A program made the position numbers and the translations under genes. Under the pieces are notes generated by a model that was not told where the DNA came from, ran no database searches, and worked only from the letters and a program-made list of their open reading frames with translations. From contig JAAROD010000049.1 of assembly GCA_012274445.1 (NCBI GenBank), positions 620,001-684,000 on the forward strand: a stretch of 64,000 nucleotides of DNA, read 5' to 3'. Shown here in pieces: positions 58,601 through 64,000 of this stretch (positions are counted from its first letter, which is position 1; each line of letters starts with the position of its first letter). Origin of the DNA: Sclerotiophoma versabilis (taxonomy: Eukaryota; Ascomycota; Dothideomycetes; Pleosporales; Didymellaceae).

Positions 58601-60646
58601 TTGATGACGAACTGCTATGGTGTCTGGTCCGTGCAGTCCATGCCACATGACGACACTGCACAGCTTGCTAACCCGGACAGGTCAGCAGAGCACCGGGCAA
58701 CCTTGCACGCCAGCGTCGTTCATTAATCGCATGCTAACAGCCTGCCCGCTACCACTAACAGGCCAGCGAACACGGCCTTCACAACCAGTAAGCCAGCAAA
58801 CGTTGGAACGGTCGCGGAGATTGCAGACTACGACATTGGCGGAAATAGCAGAAATGATTCACCTATCAGGCACTCGGAGCTGACACCGATTGTCGTAGTT
58901 GACAGCAAAGACTAAGGGACTGAGTGCCTTTACGGGGCGGACTGCGCTGTTGCAGAGGGCGGAATGCTGTTCGAAGCAGGTACAGCGACCCTAGCTGGTC
59001 ACTTGCATCTGCCGTCCATGAGTGGACGGGCTGACAGGTCCCGAAATTATCGTTGGCTGCCTCCACCTCCAGACCCACCCTTGAGCCAAGCGACCTGTAT
59101 TGCAGCAAAAGGAATATGGACGGCGATCAAACGCTTGACCAGTGCTTAACCAGCCAGCACAGGCACCGCCTCAGGAGAGACTAATTTCGTCTTGAGCACG
59201 GTGAAAAGCCCAGTGCTCAACGAATACATGGTGGGTGAGGCGTGTGAGGGTGTAGGGCAGCGGAGCCAGCACTAAGGAGGCTGAGGGGAGTTTGAGAGGT
59301 TACATCTACGCAACGACGTGGAGAAGGGTACGCGGTTAGCGGTCCGACGGCCTCCCCTGTCAGCCTCCAGCGCGTGAATGACCTTCCCCTTTTCCTTGCT
59401 CTGTTTGCTGCTACTGTTGCGCAACCTTTGCTCCCGCAGCAGCAATAGGTCTGAACAGCGTCAAAAGCATCACGCAGGCAGTCATCAGCTTCGCAACAAG
59501 GGAACAACCACCACTGCCACCTGTTGCATGGCAGCACAGTGGGAGGTTGCTATCTGGCATAGCGTTGAATGCTCAGTACCAAAGCGGCAGCATGGGATTC
59601 GGGTGAAGGCTAAGGCTGCATGGAGTATGCCTGACGACCCTGGCTTTTCTCTTTTGCCGCCACGAAAGCCATCCCGTCTTCAAGCGTTGCTGATTCGCGC
59701 GGACGCAAGCTATGACGCCTTAATGCTGGCCGCTCGGCGCACCGTCGGACCCTCTCACGGCTCTCTGCGCTGCCGGCCACAGGAAAGAGGACTAGCAGCT
59801 CTACTGGCCTTTGAACAGCGGGAGGCTTGCGCTTCAAATCGGCCAAACAAACTCCAAAGGCGCGGGAGGAGGAAGACCGGGGTGTAATTCACTGTCTGAC
59901 CCCACCCACCCTAAAGCAGCCTCGAGCTAGCGTCGCTGTGGGACCCTGCGGGTTGAGCCAACCTGTTGCACTTTTGCTTGGCTCAAGCCTATGATGAATG
60001 CACATGGATTGCGAAAGACAGAATTTAACTCCCCATTGATGCCCGCTGATCAGCACTCTTCATACCTCAAAGCTTCACTTGGTTTTGCATCGTTTCTGAC
60101 TACAACACGCGCTACAGTCAATCAATTCCTCATACGTCCTTACGCTCAGCACATCCTTTCTTCTTTGTCGTTGGTTCGCTGCCGTCAACCCTGAATGCGT
60201 TAGCGGCCGGCCACACCTTCACCACCGCGACACGCAAGCTTACACTCTCGCGGTCCGCCCCTGCGCCCGCTGGACAGCTACCTACTCCACACCCTGCACT
60301 TGAAACGCTCGAACACCAGTCAGTCGTGTCCGCCAGGACCCAACCTCTAATCTCGCAACTACGCTACGGCTCCTGCCTAGGACAGGTCAACTGATCGACA
60401 TACCGAGGGGTTTATCATTACTCGTCTCGGCGAACCACACCACGGGTGTCCCCAGTGTCAGACTTGAATTCAAAAGGCTCGCAGATCCCACCACAACCTG
60501 TTACTGATCGTCTCTATCCCCACGTTTGCCGACCTTCGAACCACCTGTTTCAGCCTCCGGATTAACAAGAGTTGCGTGCGCTCCGTGTAGCACTCTTCTT
60601 TGTTCACCCGTACCCTTTCCCCCATTACCTCTGCCTTATTCCCGCA
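55613..60646. other. 5-kb gene-poor region
   Basis: Many short frames on both strands, none recognisable except one weak two-exon candidate (57641-58138). The last 450 bp are probably the promoter and long pyrimidine-rich leader of the zinc-finger gene. No tandem repeat array, transposon end or tRNA was identified by eye. Confidence 0.6.
57641..58138 (-). CDS. Candidate small two-exon gene, unknown product
   Basis: Two frames join in phase through a good-looking intron: exon 58138-57967, donor GTAAGT, a GCTAAC branch-like motif, acceptor CACATAG, exon 57870-57641, total 133 aa. The first exon is Cys-rich (RCRPDLCVHCASNYLHFACC). The second reads NKQSQDETDLNNLNSC followed by a Ser/Ala/Pro/Thr-rich stretch and ends KGCQVMVFR. 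The composition of the second exon (few rare residues, repeated small residues) looks coding. I recognise no family, there is no signal peptide at this start, and the true start may lie in another exon. Equally it may be chance. Confidence 0.25.
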
Positions 60647-61832
60647 ATGGCTATGGCCGTCGACAACCGTCAACAGACCCAGCTTGCTGGCATGGGTTAC
60701 GATACTTTGCGTTACCCAGCAGCACCACACTTCACCAACCCGTGGGTGTCGGCTTCTGGTGCTACACAGCAACTGTATTCGACCTCCCTTACACCCAACG
60801 CTTCGGCCGGACTTGAGCAGTCTCAGGCTCGTCCTACCAGCATTGCGATCCCATATCATGGCATTCCAGTAACGGCTGCTCCTCTCGGACAAGGTATTGC
60901 CCTCCCGGAAGGTCCATTCGCGACAGAAGACTTACTAGATGCGTCGCAAGATCTCATGTCAAGGAGCTACACAGTTGGATATGCTACATCTGCTTCTCCA
61001 AACAACCAAACGTACGCACCCACTTCGGCTCCTTATTCTCAGGTAGAATATGCCCCACAAGATCGGGTTTCCTATACATATCAGGATGCTGCGCGTCGCT
61101 CTTCACACCCGTCAGTCCCCTCATTAGCTCTCTATGATTACTCCATGGACACCCAGCGACAACGCCAAAGTTCACTCGTTGACTTTAGCAGAATGAATGC
61201 GCCACAGCAAGCTCCACGTAACAGCTTCAGCGATGCGCTCGACGCTAGTCGCGGCATGGTCTCCTTGAGCCAGTCTGATATTACACCGAGGAATATCTAC
61301 GGCACTCAGGGATCCAGCCGCAGCTCCACCGACTCATACGGTTTCCCCTCGACACACTCAGCACACTCGTCGATCTCGTCCGCCAGCTACGGTGCCAACG
61401 GCTACTATGGCGGCGAGGGCTCCGTCACCGACTACAGCTCTGCCTCCGAGTCTGTTGACCTCACCAACTCGCGCACTTTGCCCCGCCCCAGCGCCCTCTT
61501 GGGAGCATCCATGCCTCCTGCGCCGCAATCGATGATGGGCCAGTTCAGCTCCAAGGTCTCGTCAAGCTCGCAGAAGAAGCATAAGTGCAAGATTTGCGAC
61601 AAGCGCTTCACCCGCCCAAGCTCGCTCCAGACACACATGTACAGCCACACCGGCGAGAAGCGTATGTTGTTTTATGTCATTTTGGTTTGGATCTTACTAA
61701 CGTTTAACAGCCTTTGCATGCGAAGTAGAGGGTTGTGGCCGTCATTTCTCTGTTGTCTCCAACCTCAGGAGGCATCGCAAAGTACACAAGAACGACGGTA
61801 CCCAGGATCATCCATCGCCCGACGACGCATGA
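60647..61832 (+). CDS. mtfA: C2H2 zinc-finger transcription factor, MtfA-like
   Basis: Exons 60647-61661 and 61711-61832, intron GTATGT...TACTAAC...CAG, 378 aa. The long N-terminus is rich in Ser, Gln, Tyr and Pro (probably activation region). Two C2H2 fingers close the protein: HKCKICDKRFTRPSSLQTHMYSH (about 312-334), the TGEKP linker cut by the intron, and FACEVEGCGRHFSVVSNLRRHRKVH (about 339-363). This finger pair is, to my memory, characteristic of Aspergillus MtfA, a regulator of secondary metabolism and development, and its orthologues across moulds. The family placement of the fingers is firm; equating it with MtfA rather than a close paralogue is moderate. If the intron were read through, the second finger would be lost. 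The start ATG follows a long leader; the frame is open upstream without an ATG in good context. Confidence 0.75.
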
Positions 61833-64000
61833 AGTGCCGATCATTGGACGATCGACATCTTTACTTGGACTTCACTTTTCTCGTTTCATGTATCTTTTGT
61901 GATACCTTTGTTGAGATATCCACTGTCGCGTTTTCGCAACACAGCGAGTTCCGGTTGGGATTAGACGAATCTCTCGCTACACCACGGTGTTGAATACTTC
62001 CCGGCTACCTCACATTACGAGGGGTCATCATGGCGTTTCCTGGCGTTTGCATCCGTTACGAGTACCCCTTTTCCTGGGCGAGTCAACCTCCCCACCTGTA
62101 TCAGTACGAGTTCCTTCGGTGTTTTGGATTCGTAATTTGTTCATCACACTTTCCGACCTTCTGTGATCCATGGGCAGATACCCAGGTCTTCATAGAGCAC
62201 GACCATCGTTATGCGTTATACTTTTTAATATTTTAGACACCATCGTTAGCAACATCGTCGACCCAAGAGGGTCGCTCGCATGTTTGCATGCCGTTTGTAT
62301 AGTACCTTGGGGAGGACAATAGGTCATCTACGCGTTTCAGACGAGCTTGCCAATGCCGCATTCTTCCTTTGCGGAATGTAACAATCAATGACCCGTTATA
62401 ATACTATTCCCATTGTTTACCGCTTCTCACCTGTACAGCGCCCCACTATGCCATCACCGGTGGCTGTAAGCAACGTCTAGTGCCTTGGCCTACATCACTC
62501 TACATTCAGGGTCTAATGGGGCCGCAGCGGTGACGGCTGTTCAATGCTGTGCTTCGCTGAATTACGCACCACATGGTCATGATTCGGTGGGCGGTCATAT
62601 TGACGACTCGCTGGAGCGCGCAGCACTCTGAGGTCGGATGTCCTTCTCAGTCTGTAATAGACTGAAGATCGGCCCGAGATCGCGTTGTGCCTGAGGGACA
62701 CGACGACGCGCATAACACGAAACACCATCGCTAACAGAGGACCCACTGGGAACGCTCGTTTCGTTGGTGGTAGTGAGTATCAGCCAGTCATGTTGGAGGC
62801 ATACATTGCACATTGACACTCCTTTCATGTCGCTACGAAAGCCCTCGGGGACTTCGAAACTCTCCTGTACACATCAGCCACGCGGTCGTCCCACAGTTCC
62901 TCCGCCTTACAGAGATGACGATCATACCTACAAACAGCAGTTTGGATCTCGGGAAGCCTCATGCGCAGATTAGAGCCCGCGAACCTCACACACGGTCACC
63001 TTGAAAGCACAACACACCGGCACGCTACGTTTCAGGTCTTGATGGAGAAAGCTCAACATGGGTTGTCCTGCCTAATGGCGCCCTCTGCGCCTTCTCAAAA
63101 TATGTCAGAAACATCTGCGATAACCTTGCATCGGCTCTTATGAAAGAAGGTGCCTGTTGTAGCGGCCTACGGCAAGGAGCACGCTGCATTGTGTACATAT
63201 ACCCTTGTCAATTGCGGCGCGCCAACGGCGGGGGCACCTGAATTCACTTAGTCCTTTACTCAAGTTCTTAGCAGCCATGAACACAACGTGTACACCAAAA
63301 TGTATTCACAAATCCATCAATCGACGATAGAGCGCAGCCTTAGGACGCGCTTGGTTATCGCCGATCCGTCATGCGCTGCTGAGGCACGAACCCATGGGAG
63401 CTTCAATCTCATGCTCCCCAGCCATTTGTGACTGAGAGCGCAGGTGCCAAGTGGACTCCACACCCCTCTCTGCCAGTGGGAGCAAGCAGCCCTAAGGACT
63501 AATCTCCACAGCGAAGCCGAAGCGAGCGTATGATTTTCCAACGGTGAAGGTCACAGCAGTGACCCACCTTGAATTAAGAGAGCTGCAACGCCGTCCCGCA
63601 CCCCGCGATGCAAGCGCATCTCAGAATCCACCCACTGAACACGCGCGCATTTTTCTTCTGACCATATCTTCGAACCTTCCTATTTCGTTCAAGGTTCCTT
63701 TGCGCTCTCCACTTTGGTATCCATAGGACGCGCAATGCAACAGCCTTGCAAATGCCCTCTCGTATTCTTTGATTGCCATGACGCATGGCATCACCATATC
63801 GTAGATGTAGCATGTCGTGTGTTCATGCTGCGTCCTTCACTCTCTTCCATACGATATTTTGTTCCTCTTTACGGACGGCCCGTCGGTGTCATCGTCATCT
63901 CCTGCCTTCTTCTTCTTGCTTCCTCCCCTCGCGCCATTTGTTGTGGGCTGGCTTGACTCGCGGGTGGGAAACGATGAAAGTGGTGTAGCCGTATGTGAAG
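61833..64000. other. Terminal 2.2 kb without recognisable gene
   Basis: 3' flank of the zinc-finger gene followed by sequence with only short, unremarkable frames. A gene crossing the right edge of the window could not be excluded. Confidence 0.55.

Noticed and set aside
59378..59887. 169-codon plus-strand frame with a signal-like start
   Set aside because: The remainder is basic, low in hydrophobic order and matches nothing known to me; probably chance in a GC-rich stretch.

Overview
The window is nuclear DNA from a filamentous ascomycete (Pezizomycotina). A dothideomycete of the Pleosporales type is my best guess, but that placement is inference. The evidence is intron-containing genes with short GT-AG introns (mostly 45-140 bp), one TACTAAC branch point, and a gene set typical of moulds: CreB-type deubiquitinase, MtfA-type zinc-finger factor, an LSD1 with an HMG box, a hybrid histidine kinase, a HET-domain protein, a NACHT NTPase and LCL3. 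I found no rRNA, convincing tRNA, CRISPR or intact transposon.

Layout. 1-13 kb: C-terminal end of a Cdc1/Ted1-like ER phosphoesterase (+, cut by the window edge); alanyl-tRNA synthetase ALA1 (-); a divergent conserved unknown (+); an RCR-like membrane protein (-); and the 1701-residue chromatin reader SNT2 (-). 13-16 kb is gene-poor. 16-24.5 kb: a small GPI-type secreted protein with four CxxxC pairs (-), the FANCM-type helicase MPH1 (+), a CDC25/Acr2-like rhodanese (-) and ERO1 (+). 24.5-26.1 kb holds five degenerate copies of a coding-like repeat. 26.1-33.6 kb is the most accessory stretch: a HET-domain gene (+) facing a NACHT-type NTPase gene (-) tail to tail, then a secreted S41-family peptidase homologue (+). 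33.9-48.2 kb returns to housekeeping: CPA2 (-, five exons), LCL3 (-), LSD1-type demethylase (+) and creB (+, with a 14-nt micro-exon). 49.4-55.6 kb: YOS1, a four-exon gene whose largest exon is only 108 nt (-), and a six-exon hybrid histidine kinase (+). 55.6-60.6 kb is a gene-poor 5 kb with one weak two-exon candidate. An MtfA-like C2H2 factor (+) follows, and the last 2 kb holds nothing I can support.

Common themes are the secretory pathway (Cdc1/Ted1, ERO1, YOS1), mitochondrial targeting (AlaRS long form, CPA2, LCL3), chromatin (SNT2, LSD1), and nutrient or developmental signalling (CreB, hybrid kinase, MtfA-like). These genes are neighbours rather than an operon-like unit. The HET/NACHT pair is the best candidate for a co-inherited functional module. 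Exon joins were worked out by hand from splice consensus, reading phase and family conservation; none has been checked against transcripts.
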